DNA of 64,000 bases. Origin: Phycisphaerae bacterium. GTDB taxonomy: Bacteria > Planctomycetota > Phycisphaerae > SM23-33. This document shows positions 43,923 through 52,754 of the stretch, one piece after another. Below the pieces are notes generated by a model. That model made no database searches, was not told the DNA's origin, and saw only the letters and a list, made by a program, of their open reading frames with translations. Within the stretch, counting starts at the first letter, position 1. Each line of letters begins with the position of its first letter. The stretch lies in assembly GCA_011050235.1 (NCBI GenBank), contig DRGC01000051.1, positions 82,333 to 146,332 of the forward strand, given 5' to 3'. Both the position numbers and the translations under genes were made by a program.

Positions 43923-45500
43923 TCAGAGGCGGTATCGGCTGATGGCCTCATCCATGTTGTGGACGTCCGCCGATTCACACCACCGAGCCCCCACGCATAA
44001 CCCATAAAGAACCAGCGCCGCCGCCGAACCCGCCCCATGCGCCATCCAGTCGGCCCATTGCGGACTCCGCCCGGCCGATGCGATTTGCTGAAGCACTTCG
44101 CCAGCCCCGCCGGCCGCCCCGGCCAGCACCACGCCCACCAACCCCCACCATGGGCCCCAGCCGGCCATTCGCCATGCCAGCATCAGCGCCAACAGCAGCC
44201 CCGTCACCACGTGCAGCCACTTGTCGCTCGAGCCGCCTGCCAGAACGCCTATTGACCAGCCAACCAAACCCGTTGACCGCGCCACACCCACCGCCACCAT
44301 CAGGCCCGCCATCAGCAGCAGCAGGATCAGCCCGGGCCTGCCTTGCTGAGGCCGGCCCAGCATTCGCGGCAACAGACCCCACGCCAGAGCCGTCGCCATC
44401 AGCACCGCAGGCGCCTGCAGACCCCCGGGCGACAACAGCGCACACGTCGCCAGCGCCGTGGTCCACACCCAGATGATCGCCCGGCCCTGGTCGCCCCGGC
44501 GAAGCCGACCCGCCCGAAGCAACGAGATAATCAGCATCGCCGCCAAACCGACTGTCATCCATATCATTCCCACCCAGCCGACCGACTGGCCCAGGACCAC
44601 CGGGCCGCTGTCCGATGCCGAGACGTGGGCGAACGCAATTTCACCCAGGCCGAACGGACCCGCCGGCGCCAACAGTCCGGCTGTTTGGTGAACGTTCAAC
44701 CACGCCACCGAGGCAACTGCCGCCCCGGCCAGCAACAGCCCCCCGGCCAGGACCATCCATCGCCGATGTCGGCGAAACACCGCCGCCGACAACAACAGCA
44801 CCGCCCCGGCTAGCCCCGCCGGCAGGACCAATGCTCGCGGAGAGGTCCATGTCAGCATGCCGCACATGGCCGCCGCCACGACGACTACGGTGCGCCGCAG
44901 GACCGGATGCGTCAACGGATACGACGTCTCCGGCGGCTCGTTGATGCGGCCAATACCCCACAGCGGCGTCAGCCAGACCCCCACGCCCGCAAGACCCAGC
45001 AGCGTCAGCATGGGCCGGATCTGTTCGACCTGACCGGCGCCGCCCAGCATGGCCATCGATGGGCCGATGATCATCGCCGCCCCACACACCGACAGCGTTC
45101 CGGCATAGCTGGCCGCCCGGGGCAGCAGGCTCTGCGCCAGCATCACCGCCGCTACCAGCAAGGCCAGGTGAAACAGCATCGACAAGTCCATCGCCCCCAC
45201 CCAGAAGGAGATCAGGCCGCGATGACCGGTGATACTGTGCGCCACAAAATGCACCAACAGGATCGCCGCCGGCGCCAGCAACGCGTAGTATACCGGCTGG
45301 GCCGGTATCTGGCGGTCACCCGAAACGATCCGATGCATCAGCCACAGCGTCAGCGTGGTCGTCACCCCCAGTATGGCAGCGCCCCAGCCGATAAAGTTGG
45401 GCCACCACAGCGCCAGCATCGCAATCGTCACCACCGACGCCAGCATCCAGCGTGCGGTGGTCGCCAACTGTCGCGAGGTCGTGCCTAAAGGGATCGCCAT
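43923..45500 (-). CDS. Polytopic membrane protein with C-terminal VanZ-like domain
   Basis: The 525-residue protein has about fourteen hydrophobic segments. The first three quarters resemble O-antigen ligase/polymerase-type membrane proteins in layout, but I see no clear motif. The C-terminal segment from DKWLHVVTGLLLALMLAWRM to GEVLQQIASAGRSPQWADWM and then AHGAGSAAALVLY fits a VanZ-like domain (DK-x-x-H, GE-x-x-Q, R-x-x-x-x-x-D). The fusion with a long multi-span N-terminus is uncommon. It may act in glycan or lipid-linked intermediate export. ATG 45500 is the likely start; it is preceded by a TTG codon. Confidence 0.65.
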   Translation of the reverse strand: MAIPLGTTSRQLATTARWMLASVVTIAMLALWWPNFIGWGAAILGVTTTLTLWLMHRIVSGDRQIPAQPVYYALLAPAAILLVHFVAHSITGHRGLISFWVGAMDLSMLFHLALLVAAVMLAQSLLPRAASYAGTLSVCGAAMIIGPSMAMLGGAGQVEQIRPMLTLLGLAGVGVWLTPLWGIGRINEPPETSYPLTHPVLRRTVVVVAAAMCGMLTWTSPRALVLPAGLAGAVLLLSAAVFRRHRRWMVLAGGLLLAGAAVASVAWLNVHQTAGLLAPAGPFGLGEIAFAHVSASDSGPVVLGQSVGWVGMIWMTVGLAAMLIISLLRAGRLRRGDQGRAIIWVWTTALATCALLSPGGLQAPAVLMATALAWGLLPRMLGRPQQGRPGLILLLLMAGLMVAVGVARSTGLVGWSIGVLAGGSSDKWLHVVTGLLLALMLAWRMAGWGPWWGLVGVVLAGAAGGAGEVLQQIASAGRSPQWADWMAHGAGSAAALVLYGLCVGARWCESADVHNMDEAISRYRL

Positions 45501-45598
45501 CAATGCATCCTGACTGTTTGAGAAACGCCAGGCGAGTCTAAACGCCCGGCCGAGTCAACGCAACGCGTCCCCGGCCAGCCGGTCCGGGAGTCGGCGCC

Positions 45599-46285
45599 TT
45601 AGTCGAGAGCAGCGCGGAGTTCGGCCAGGTTGCGGGCGATGTGCTGCGCCTGGCCGCCGGGGGCGGCGGGATTGTCGGCGTGCACCTGGTCCGGCCAGCG
45701 AAGCTGAATGGTTCGCCACCCGAGCTGGTTGGGTGCGACGAAGTCCTTGGCCGGGTTATCGCCCACATAGCAGCAGACCTCGTGCGGGGCGCCCAGTTGG
45801 TCGGCGATCAGCTCAAAGCCGTCCGGCGCCGGTTTCCACTTGTCTCGGCCGAGTTCCTCGGTGAACACCACGGTGTGGAAATGTGAGCGCAGGCGCAACA
45901 CCTGCAGCTTGAGTTGCTGGGCGGGTAGGAACCCATCGGTCAGCAGCCCCAGGCGAACGCGCCGCTTGAGTTGGCGCAGCAGGTCCGGCACGGGCCCATA
46001 AGGGGCGATCTGCGGAAGGTGCTGGCGATAGAGCGTGACCAATTCGCTGATATCCTCAGCCGACAGGCCGAGCTTGAACTGGTCGTTCAGCGCATCGAAG
46101 GCGCCGCCGGAATGACCGCTGAGGAACCGATTCCACAGCCAAGTGTCCATCGGCTCATCGCGCTTCAGCATGCCGGCCAAATGCCGGGTCACCACGCGGT
46201 AGCCGCTGCGAACATAGTCGCGTTCCGCATACAGCGTGTCGTCCAGATCGAACACGACAGCCTGAATGTCCAATGGACGAGCCAT
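45599..46285 (-). CDS. HAD-superfamily hydrolase
   Basis: The 228-residue protein has AVVFDLDDTLYAERD (nucleophile D and acid/base D), RLGLLTDG (motif II), KWKPAPDGFELI (motif III lysine), and CYVGDNPAKDF (motif IV). It is a full-featured haloacid-dehalogenase-like phosphatase with a helical cap. It starts 11 bases after the ATP-grasp gene on the same strand, and this ATP-grasp/HAD pair recurs in surface-glycan loci. Its substrate is unknown, perhaps a phosphorylated intermediate of the neighbouring ligase. Confidence 0.88.
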   Translation of the reverse strand: MARPLDIQAVVFDLDDTLYAERDYVRSGYRVVTRHLAGMLKRDEPMDTWLWNRFLSGHSGGAFDALNDQFKLGLSAEDISELVTLYRQHLPQIAPYGPVPDLLRQLKRRVRLGLLTDGFLPAQQLKLQVLRLRSHFHTVVFTEELGRDKWKPAPDGFELIADQLGAPHEVCCYVGDNPAKDFVAPNQLGWRTIQLRWPDQVHADNPAAPGGQAQHIARNLAELRAALD

Positions 46286-46296
46286 GAGGGCCGATG

Positions 46297-47313
46297 CTAT
46301 CGAAACTCCGGCGCATCGTAGCCGGGCAACTGCGTCACATCCTCGATCTGCTGATATAGCCCTTCGTCATAGCGGAGCATCAGCAGCCGCTCGGTGAACT
46401 CACCGTAGCGGGATGTGATCGGCATCCCCAATACTTCCTGAAGCAGATAGAGCGGCAAATCGGCGCCGGCGGCGATCGCCAGCGGCGCCCCCCCGCCGAA
46501 GCGCGGGTTGATCTCAAAGAACCGTGGCTCGCCGCCGATCTCGCGCCGGCACTGGCAGCAGAACACCCCCCATAGGTCGTCCAGGCTCTCCACCAGCGTG
46601 CGCGTGGCGTCCTCGAGTTGAGCATCCTTGATGGTGACAGCCTTTTGCACCTCGCCGCCGCGGACCACCAGCCGCTGCCGCGGGACGATGGCGTGGATCT
46701 CGCCGTCGCGGCTTCGATAGACGTCCACCGTGAACTCCTGCCCCTCGATATACTCCTGCACAAGCGTGGCGTCCTCATAGGTGGCCACGTGGCTGCGAAG
46801 GCGGACCTCGTCCTCGATCTTCGCCGCGCCGATCGCCGCCGAGCCGACAAGGGGCTTGATGAAACACGGATAGAACGGGTTGTCGAGAAACTCCTTGAGC
46901 GTGAAGCTGGGGATGGGCTTAAGGCCCGCCGCCGCAACAAGCTCGTTGGTCCTTCTCTTGTCACGGCAGATGTCGATGACCTCCGGCGGGGCGATCATCA
47001 CCGTACAGCCCAGACGCTGAAAGTCTTCTCGATGCTGCGCAAGCAGCAGCAGGTCCAGATCGGTCAGCGGCACGAGCAGGCCGACGCGCCGGGTCTCGAC
47101 GATCTCCAGAAGCCGACCGACGTACCCGTCGTCGGCGACCGACGGCGCGTAGTGCCACTCATCCGCCACCACCACCGCCGGGGCCGCTTCGGTCAGCTCC
47201 GAGACGATTAACTTGCCGCGAAACTTCAGTCTGCTGATCGCCTCTCGAAACGCCTCCAACAGCGACACGCGCCGCCCGCCGCAGGTAAACAAGATATTGA
47301 TGTGGTGACTAAT
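46297..47313 (-). CDS. ATP-grasp domain protein (carbamoyl-phosphate-synthase-like)
   Basis: The 338-residue protein starts INILFTCGGRRVSLLEAF, then has PFYPCFIKPLVGSAAIGAAK (ATP-grasp lysines), TLVQEYIEGQEFTVDVY, and the metal-binding RFFEINPRFGGG near the end. Such stand-alone ATP-grasp ligases in glycan loci join an amino acid or acyl group to a carboxylate. The protein core begins within two codons of the preceding gene's stop. There is no ATG, GTG or TTG in the right place. ATT 47313 overlaps the TAG stop of the upstream sugar transferase as ATTAG, so a non-standard ATT (or the following ATC) start is likely. Confidence 0.82.
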   Translation of the reverse strand: MSHHINILFTCGGRRVSLLEAFREAISRLKFRGKLIVSELTEAAPAVVVADEWHYAPSVADDGYVGRLLEIVETRRVGLLVPLTDLDLLLLAQHREDFQRLGCTVMIAPPEVIDICRDKRRTNELVAAAGLKPIPSFTLKEFLDNPFYPCFIKPLVGSAAIGAAKIEDEVRLRSHVATYEDATLVQEYIEGQEFTVDVYRSRDGEIHAIVPRQRLVVRGGEVQKAVTIKDAQLEDATRTLVESLDDLWGVFCCQCRREIGGEPRFFEINPRFGGGAPLAIAAGADLPLYLLQEVLGMPITSRYGEFTERLLMLRYDEGLYQQIEDVTQLPGYDAPEFR

Positions 47314-47908
47314 GGGACTCGTACTCCTCGTCGTGGCTATAGCGCTGTTCGTACACGTCCTCACTCCGGCCGGCCAGAAGATTGCGAATCGTCCGTCCAA
47401 CGATTTTCGTGTCCATCCAGACGCTGCGATTCTCCACGTAATGAACGTCCATTTCAATCTTCTCTTCGTGCGTCAGCCCCGCTCGCCCGTAGGCCTGGGC
47501 GTAACCGCTCAGCCCCGGACGGACCTCCAGGCGCTTGTGTTGACGCTCGTTCCACTTGGCCGCCTGACGTTCATACAGCGGCCGGGGACCGACCAGGCTC
47601 ATTTGCCCGGCCAGCACGTTCAGCAGTTGCGGCAGCTCGTCGAGCGATCTTTCGCGCAGCCATCGTCCCAGGCGCGTCAGGCGCGGGTCGTCGCCGCCGT
47701 GGGGAGATCGGCCGTAAGGATCGATCCCGACCCGCATCGTGCGAAACTTCAGCATCGTGAAAGATCTGCCGTGCCGCCCTATGCGGGATTGCCTGAAGAT
47801 CGCCGGGCCTTTCGAGCCCAGACGAATCATCGCCGCAATCACCAGCAGCAGCGGCCCCAGGACGATCAATGCAATCAGGCTGAGAAGAATGTCGAGCAAA
47901 CGTTTCAT
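47309..47908 (-). CDS. Undecaprenyl-phosphate sugar-1-phosphate transferase (PglC-like)
   Basis: The 199-residue protein starts [20 protein letters not shown], the reentrant membrane helix of monotopic phosphoglycosyltransferases. It has the [20 protein letters not shown] core, the catalytic Asp-Glu pair in [20 protein letters not shown], and the VGPRPL motif. It loads the first sugar phosphate on undecaprenyl phosphate, starting repeat-unit assembly. It has its own predicted promoter (47923-47950) and is followed by the ATP-grasp and HAD genes on one transcript. Confidence 0.93.
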   Translation of the reverse strand: MKRLLDILLSLIALIVLGPLLLVIAAMIRLGSKGPAIFRQSRIGRHGRSFTMLKFRTMRVGIDPYGRSPHGGDDPRLTRLGRWLRERSLDELPQLLNVLAGQMSLVGPRPLYERQAAKWNERQHKRLEVRPGLSGYAQAYGRAGLTHEEKIEMDVHYVENRSVWMDTKIVGRTIRNLLAGRSEDVYEQRYSHDEEYESH

Positions 47909-47922
47909 AGCTGGCAGATGTT

Positions 47923-47950
47923 AATATATCAACGCGGCCGTGGGGGCAAA
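47923..47950 (-). promoter_or_regulatory. Possible promoter of the sugar transferase operon
   Basis: On the minus strand TTTGCC (47945-47950) and TATATT (47923-47928) are separated by 16 bases, a few bases before ATG 47908. It is divergent from the wecB promoter. The leader would be under ten nucleotides, and no ribosome site is visible, so the call is weak. Confidence 0.35.
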
Positions 47951-47983
47951 TGCATTTGTCTGACGGGCTTTCGGCCAACAACT

Positions 47984-48012
47984 TTGCTCTTGCAGGCGCG
48001 GTCCGGTACGAT
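47984..48012 (+). promoter_or_regulatory. Probable promoter of wecB
   Basis: TTGCTC at 47984-47989 and TACGAT at 48007-48012 are separated by the optimal 17 bases. Transcription would begin near 48019, about 35 bases before GTG 48054, with AAAGGA in the leader as ribosome site. Confidence 0.5.
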
Positions 48013-48053
48013 ACGCGGACATTTTCGCCGTTTTTCGACAAAGGAACCCAACA

Positions 48054-49148
48054 GTGAAGATTATCCTCATCGCCGGCGCCCGGCCGAATTTTATGAAGAT
48101 TTCGCCGCTGATGGCGGCATTCGCCAAACGCAACAGTATCGACGCGATGCTGGTCCACACCGGCCAGCACTACGACGAGGCCATGAGCGATCTGTTCTTC
48201 CGCCAGCTCGGCATCCCCGAACCGGACGTGAATCTGGAGATCGGCTCGGCCTCGCACGCCGTCCAGACAGCCGAAATCATGCGGGAGTTCGAGCCGATCT
48301 GCATCGAGCAGCAGGCCGACGTGGTGCTGGTCGTCGGCGACGTCAACAGCACCATCGCCTGCGGGCTGGTGGCCGTCAAGCTCGGTGTCAAACTCGTCCA
48401 CGTCGAGGCCGGCCTGCGGAGCTTCGACCGCACCATGCCCGAGGAGATCAACCGCCTGTTGACCGACGCGATCAGCGACCTGCTGTTCTGCACGGAAACC
48501 AGCGGCGCAGAGAATCTGCGGAACGAAGGCGTCGCCGAGGAGAAAATCTTTCTCGTCGGCAACGTGATGATCGACACGCTGCTGGCCAACCGGGCCAAGG
48601 CCGACGCGTCGAGCGTTCTGGACAATCTCTCGCTGACGGCCGGCGAATATGCAGCGCTGACGCTGCATCGCCCGGCCAATGTGGACGACCCGAAGGTCCT
48701 CTCGGGCCTGCTGGATGCGCTGGAACAAATCGCCGCCGACATGCCCATCATCTTTCCCTGCCATCCGCGAACGCAGAAGAATATCGCGGCCCTGGGCCTG
48801 GCCGACCGCGTCGAGTCGATGAGGAACTTGCGAATCGTTGAGCCGATGGGGTATCTGGACTTCCTGAAGCTCATGAGCGCAGCCTCGCTCGTGCTGACCG
48901 ATTCGGGCGGCATCCAGGAAGAGACCACCATCCTGAAGGTCCCCTGCCTGACGCTCCGCAACAGCACCGAGCGTCCCATCACGGCCGAGGTCGGCTCCAA
49001 CCGCATCGTGGGCGCCAACCCGAAGGACATCCTGGCCGCCTACGACGATTTCAAAGCCGGCCGAAAACCGCCGATGGGCACACCCGACCTCTGGGACGGC
49101 TGCGCCGCCGAACGCATCGCGGACGTTCTGATTGACAAGCTTGGCTAA
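48054..49148 (+). CDS. wecB: UDP-N-acetylglucosamine 2-epimerase (non-hydrolysing)
   Basis: The 364-residue enzyme makes UDP-ManNAc from UDP-GlcNAc. It begins MKIILIAGARPNFMKISPL with HTGQHYD, VVGDVNSTIAC, HVEAGLRSFD, the PEEINR motif with catalytic Glu, ALTLHRPANVD, and DSGGIQEE near the C-terminus. GTG 48054 is preceded by AAAGGA. The product can feed ManNAc-containing units or, after further steps, nonulosonates made by the NeuB-like synthase. It is transcribed alone, divergently from the initiating sugar transferase. Confidence 0.95.
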   Translation: MKIILIAGARPNFMKISPLMAAFAKRNSIDAMLVHTGQHYDEAMSDLFFRQLGIPEPDVNLEIGSASHAVQTAEIMREFEPICIEQQADVVLVVGDVNSTIACGLVAVKLGVKLVHVEAGLRSFDRTMPEEINRLLTDAISDLLFCTETSGAENLRNEGVAEEKIFLVGNVMIDTLLANRAKADASSVLDNLSLTAGEYAALTLHRPANVDDPKVLSGLLDALEQIAADMPIIFPCHPRTQKNIAALGLADRVESMRNLRIVEPMGYLDFLKLMSAASLVLTDSGGIQEETTILKVPCLTLRNSTERPITAEVGSNRIVGANPKDILAAYDDFKAGRKPPMGTPDLWDGCAAERIADVLIDKLG

Positions 49149-49344
49149 ACGGCCGTCCTGAAGGCAGCGACGCTGACGACATTGTCGCCCGGCCGGATGG
49201 GTGCTGGCCGGCGCATAAGTACCTGATTAACCAACTGACACCGCCTCCAAACGCCCCCCTGTAACGCTACCCCAGCAAAAAACTTGTGATATTTCCTAAA
49301 GAAAATTCTGGCTTTCTGGCCGATACCTCTTGTAATAATACTCC
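49149..49344. other. Intergenic region after wecB with possible sRNA promoter
   Basis: No gene is visible. TAATAA at 49333-49338 lies where a -10 box would start a transcript near 49345, but the -35 region (around 49310) is poor. The region is AT-richer than its surroundings. Confidence 0.35.
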
Positions 49345-49446
49345 GAGTCGCACTTGCTTGTTTGCACAGGTCTCCCTCCACCTGTGCAGGGAATGCGACT
49401 TATATGCGACGTCAGGTCTCCCTCCGCCTGACGTCGTTTTTTTTTT
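49345..49446 (+). ncRNA. Putative small RNA: two hairpins with identical C-rich loops
   Basis: Two perfect hairpins follow each other. The first has stem TGCACAGG/CCTGTGCA (49363-49370 with 49381-49388) and loop TCTCCCTCCA. The second has stem CGACGTCAGG/CCTGACGTCG (49407-49416 with 49427-49436) and loop TCTCCCTCCG. Both present UCUCCCUCC in a 10-nt loop; only the stems differ, with compensating changes on both sides. The second hairpin ends in ten T residues. The C-rich loops could bind Shine-Dalgarno sequences, as in known CCUCC-loop regulatory RNAs. The 5' end is a guess; it could also be the leader of the nqr operon. Confidence 0.55.
49407..49446 (+). terminator. Rho-independent terminator
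   Basis: A perfect 10-bp GC-rich stem (CGACGTCAGG with CCTGACGTCG), a 10-nt loop and an uninterrupted run of ten T at 49437-49446 make this the strongest terminator in the window. It would end the putative small RNA and insulate the nqr operon. Confidence 0.9.
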
Positions 49447-49560
49447 CGCCCAGTCAGCAGTTGATTTCCGGCCGCGGTGGGGCATATTGACTGCAGGTGA
49501 AACTGGACTGAGCCGATTGGTTTGGCCTACACTATGCCGACCGGCCGGAATTCATCACCT

Positions 49561-50709
49561 ATGAGCTCAACGCCGAGCAACAAATCCGCTGCCGTCAGGG
49601 GCAGGCCCAAGAAGCGATTCATCAAGCAAGCCATCATGATGCGCATGCTCTATGCGCTGGCCCCGCTGGCGGTGGCGGCGGTTTACTTTTTCGGCTGGCG
49701 CGCCGGGGCGGTGCTGGCGGCGGTGTTCGCAGCCGGCATGGGAACCGAATGGATCACCTCCCGCCAGCGTCACGGGCCCGTCAGCACGGCCGGGCTGGTG
49801 ACCTGCGCCCTCTACGGCCTGTCGTTGCCGCCGACGACGCCCATGTGGATCGCCGCCGTCGGGGCGGTGGTGGCCGTCCTGTTCGGTAAGGAAGTCTTTG
49901 GCGGCTTTGGCAAGAACCCCTTCAACCCCGCCATCGTCGGACGCGCGTTCGTTTACATCTGCTTCCCGGTTGAACTGACGCGCCAATTCGTGCCGGCCTT
50001 CGGAGGGTTCCCGGGCGGCTTTGGATGCTGGTCGTTCGAATCGCTTCGCCAGCTCCCGGCGCACCTGGCCGACTCCGGCCGGGCCCTCGCCGATGCCGTC
50101 AGCATGGCCACCCCCATGGACATCTACCGCAAGGCGGGCTACGCCGTCGACTGGCGACAACTGGCGCTGGGCAACATCTCCGGCACGTTCAACGACGCCG
50201 GGGTCGACCGCATCATCTCAGCCGGCAGTATGGGCGAGGGATGCGCAGCGCTGATCGTATTGGCCGGCGCCTATCTGCTGTGGACCCGAACCGCCAACTG
50301 GCGGCTGATGTTGGGCGGACTGGCGGGCGTGGTTGTCTCGAGCGTCCTGTTTCGAAATATCCTGGGCTTTGCCGCCGGCGTGCAGGACGGCGCATTCGTT
50401 TACGGCATCCCGCCGCTGCACCTGACGCTGCTGTCGGGCACGACGCTCTACGTGGTCGTCTACATGATCACCGAGCCCGTCAGCGCCCCCAACAAGAAGC
50501 CGGCCCAACTGGCATATGCGTTCCTGATCGGCTTCCTGATCGTGCTGCTGCGATGGCGGGGAATCTTCGTCGCCGCCGCCACGTTCGCCATCCTGCTGGG
50601 GAACCTCATCGCCCCGCACCTGGACATGGCGGCTACCGAGTGGGCGGCCCGAAAAAAAACCCGCGCCGCGGCGCCCGCCGCCGAGACGGCCGGGGAGGAC
50701 GCCCCATGA
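49561..50709 (+). CDS. nqrB: Na+-translocating NADH:quinone reductase subunit B
   Basis: The 382-residue membrane subunit has about ten hydrophobic segments. The covalent-FMN threonine motif is AVSMATPM (the usual form is SGATP; here M replaces G) and NPFNPAIVGRAF, GSMGEGCAALIVLAGAYLLW and ITEPVSAPNKK are other NqrB/RnfD signatures. NqrB carries electrons and Na+ across the membrane with riboflavin and FMN. ATG 49561 lacks a clear ribosome site; an upstream in-frame TTG 49522 is an alternative. It opens the operon, though nqrA normally comes first. Confidence 0.88.
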   Translation: MSSTPSNKSAAVRGRPKKRFIKQAIMMRMLYALAPLAVAAVYFFGWRAGAVLAAVFAAGMGTEWITSRQRHGPVSTAGLVTCALYGLSLPPTTPMWIAAVGAVVAVLFGKEVFGGFGKNPFNPAIVGRAFVYICFPVELTRQFVPAFGGFPGGFGCWSFESLRQLPAHLADSGRALADAVSMATPMDIYRKAGYAVDWRQLALGNISGTFNDAGVDRIISAGSMGEGCAALIVLAGAYLLWTRTANWRLMLGGLAGVVVSSVLFRNILGFAAGVQDGAFVYGIPPLHLTLLSGTTLYVVVYMITEPVSAPNKKPAQLAYAFLIGFLIVLLRWRGIFVAAATFAILLGNLIAPHLDMAATEWAARKKTRAAAPAAETAGEDAP

Positions 50710-51401
50710 TGGCCCAGGCGAAGAAAAGCCCCACCTACGTCCTGCTCTATGCGGCCGTGGTCTCCACACTGTTCACCGCCGGCATCATGGCCCTGCACGC
50801 GGCTACGCGCGACATCGTCGAACGCAACGAGCGCCTGTTCGAGCAAAAGGCCATCGTGGAACTGTTCGGCCTTGGCGATGTGGAAACGCTCAGTGACACA
50901 GAGATCGTCGAGTTGTACGAGAATCGCGCATACCTTTTCGATGACGTCGTTGACCCGGAAACCGGCCAATCTCATAAGGTCTACGTGGCCGTCGACGAGA
51001 AGAACCATCTGATCGGGTACGCCTTCTCGGTCTCGGGGACGGGGTTTTGGGCGCGGATCGACGGGTACATGGCCGTCACACCCGATCTGAACAAAGTCAT
51101 GGGTATCACATTCCTGCAGCACCAGGAAACGCCCGGCCTGGGCGGGCGAATCACCGAACGCACCTGGCGGCAGAAGTTCGTCGGGCTGAATGTATCGCCC
51201 AACCCGGACGGACAGTTCATCTACATCGGCGGCCAGGCGCCGCAAGCCGATTCGCCCCGCGCCAGCCGCCACGTCGACGCCATCAGCGGCGCAACGGGCA
51301 CGATCACGGCCCTGGATCGATTCCTGAACGAACAGATCCCCATGTTTCGGCGATTGGAAGAAGAACTCCTCAGCAAGCACGTGACGAAGATTCCTTTCTA
51401 G
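50706..51401 (+). CDS. nqrC: Na+-translocating NADH:quinone reductase subunit C
   Basis: The 231-residue protein has one N-terminal membrane helix (YVLLYAAVVSTLFTAGIMAL) and a large periplasmic FMN-binding domain. The covalent FMN site is the threonine in DAISGATGTI near residue 205. GYMAVTPDLNKVMGITFLQH and ETPGLGGRI are family motifs. Its ATG overlaps the nqrB stop (ATGA). The order and sequence suit NqrC rather than RnfG, because the operon ends with nqrF. Confidence 0.92.
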   Translation: MMAQAKKSPTYVLLYAAVVSTLFTAGIMALHAATRDIVERNERLFEQKAIVELFGLGDVETLSDTEIVELYENRAYLFDDVVDPETGQSHKVYVAVDEKNHLIGYAFSVSGTGFWARIDGYMAVTPDLNKVMGITFLQHQETPGLGGRITERTWRQKFVGLNVSPNPDGQFIYIGGQAPQADSPRASRHVDAISGATGTITALDRFLNEQIPMFRRLEEELLSKHVTKIPF

Positions 51402-51415
51402 GACAACCGTAGCGA

Positions 51416-52099
51416 ATGAACGGCACGCCACAACAACGCGTCACCGCAGGTCGGGCCCTGCTGGAGCAGGTCTGGAATGAGAATCCGATCTTCCGGCAGG
51501 TGCTGGGCATCTGCTCGGCGCTGGCGGTGACGAATCTGGTATTCAACACCACGCTGATGTGCCTGGGGCTGATCTGGACGACGACGATGAGTTCGCTGAC
51601 CGTCAGCCTGCTGCGGACCATCACGCCCAAGCGGATTCGCATCATGGTGCAGATCCTGATCGTGGCGGTCTACGTGATCGTGGTGGATATCGTCTTCCGG
51701 GCGTTCTTCTTCGAGACGCACAGCCAGATCGCCGCCTACGTCGGGCTGATCATCACCAACTGCATCGTGCTGGGCCGGCTGGAGGCGTTCGCCAACAAGA
51801 ACAAGCCCTTCCCCGCCACCATGGACGGGCTGGGCGCGGGGCTGGGCTACTCGGCGATCCTGATGGCCGTCGCGGTCGTGCGCGAGGTGCTGGGCTTCGG
51901 CACGCTGCTGAAGGGGACCGCGTGGGCCGTTCAGGTCCTGCCCCTGTCCGAAAACGCGGTCTGGTGGCGACAGTGGACGATCATGGTCATGCCGCCCGGC
52001 GCCTTCTTCGTCCTGGCGATGGCGGTCTGGGCGGCCAAGGCGTGGGCGATGCGGCGCGACGGCGAGCGGGCCGCCGCCGCCACAGGAGGCGCATCATGA
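51416..52099 (+). CDS. nqrD: Na+-translocating NADH:quinone reductase subunit D
   Basis: The 227-residue integral membrane protein has six hydrophobic segments and the NqrD/RnfE motifs NPIFRQVLGICSALAVTN and TNCIVLGRLEAFANKNKP, with the cysteine that helps bind the intramembrane iron centre. It lies 14 bases after nqrC. The C-terminal tail is Ala/Arg-rich and unlike the core. Its stop overlaps the nqrE start as ATGA. Confidence 0.92.
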   Translation: MNGTPQQRVTAGRALLEQVWNENPIFRQVLGICSALAVTNLVFNTTLMCLGLIWTTTMSSLTVSLLRTITPKRIRIMVQILIVAVYVIVVDIVFRAFFFETHSQIAAYVGLIITNCIVLGRLEAFANKNKPFPATMDGLGAGLGYSAILMAVAVVREVLGFGTLLKGTAWAVQVLPLSENAVWWRQWTIMVMPPGAFFVLAMAVWAAKAWAMRRDGERAAAATGGAS

Positions 52100-52746
52100 T
52101 CGCCGAACTCGCCTCCTCGCCCCTGGACGGGCCGCTCGTCATGCGGCTGCTGGTGATCTTCGTCTCCGCGGCGGTCACGGAGAACATCCTGCTGACGCGA
52201 TTCCTGGGGATGTGCCCGTTCCTGTCGATCAGCCGCCAGATGCGAAGTGCATTCGGCATGGGCCTGGCGGTCGTGTTCGTGACCACCTGCACGGTCGTCA
52301 TCAACTGGGCGCTCTACGCCTACGTGCTCAAGCCGCTCGAGCCCTACGGCCTCCCCGCCGAGAGCCTCAAGCTGATCCTGTTCATCGTCGTGATCGCCGC
52401 CTTCGTGCAGTTCATGGAGATGGCTATCGAGCGGATCAGCATCCGCCTGTACTTCGCGCTGGGCATCTTCCTGCCGCTGATCACCGTCAACTGCGCGATC
52501 CTCGGCGCATCGCTGTTCATGGTGACGCACGTCAGCGGCAGGCAGTTCGGCGGCTGGGACGCGCTGCTGTATGGGTTCGGCGCAGGCGTCGGGTGGTTCA
52601 TCGCCATCATGCTGCTGGCGGGCGTTCGCAGCCGAATCAAAGAGGACAGCGTGCCGGCCGCCCTGCGGGGGCCGGGCATTACGCTGATTGTCGCCGGCAT
52701 TATGGCGATGGCGTTCGTGATCTTTCAGGGCATGATCAAGCTCTAG
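52096..52746 (+). CDS. nqrE: Na+-translocating NADH:quinone reductase subunit E
   Basis: The 216-residue membrane protein has six hydrophobic segments and the signatures AAVTENILLTRFLGMCPFLS and PLITVNCAILGASLFM, where two cysteines take part in the Fe centre formed with NqrD. AGGAGG lies just before ATG 52096. It is homologous to RnfA, but nqrF next to it fixes the identity. Confidence 0.93.
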   Translation: MIAELASSPLDGPLVMRLLVIFVSAAVTENILLTRFLGMCPFLSISRQMRSAFGMGLAVVFVTTCTVVINWALYAYVLKPLEPYGLPAESLKLILFIVVIAAFVQFMEMAIERISIRLYFALGIFLPLITVNCAILGASLFMVTHVSGRQFGGWDALLYGFGAGVGWFIAIMLLAGVRSRIKEDSVPAALRGPGITLIVAGIMAMAFVIFQGMIKL

Positions 52747-52754
52747 GAACCGCT

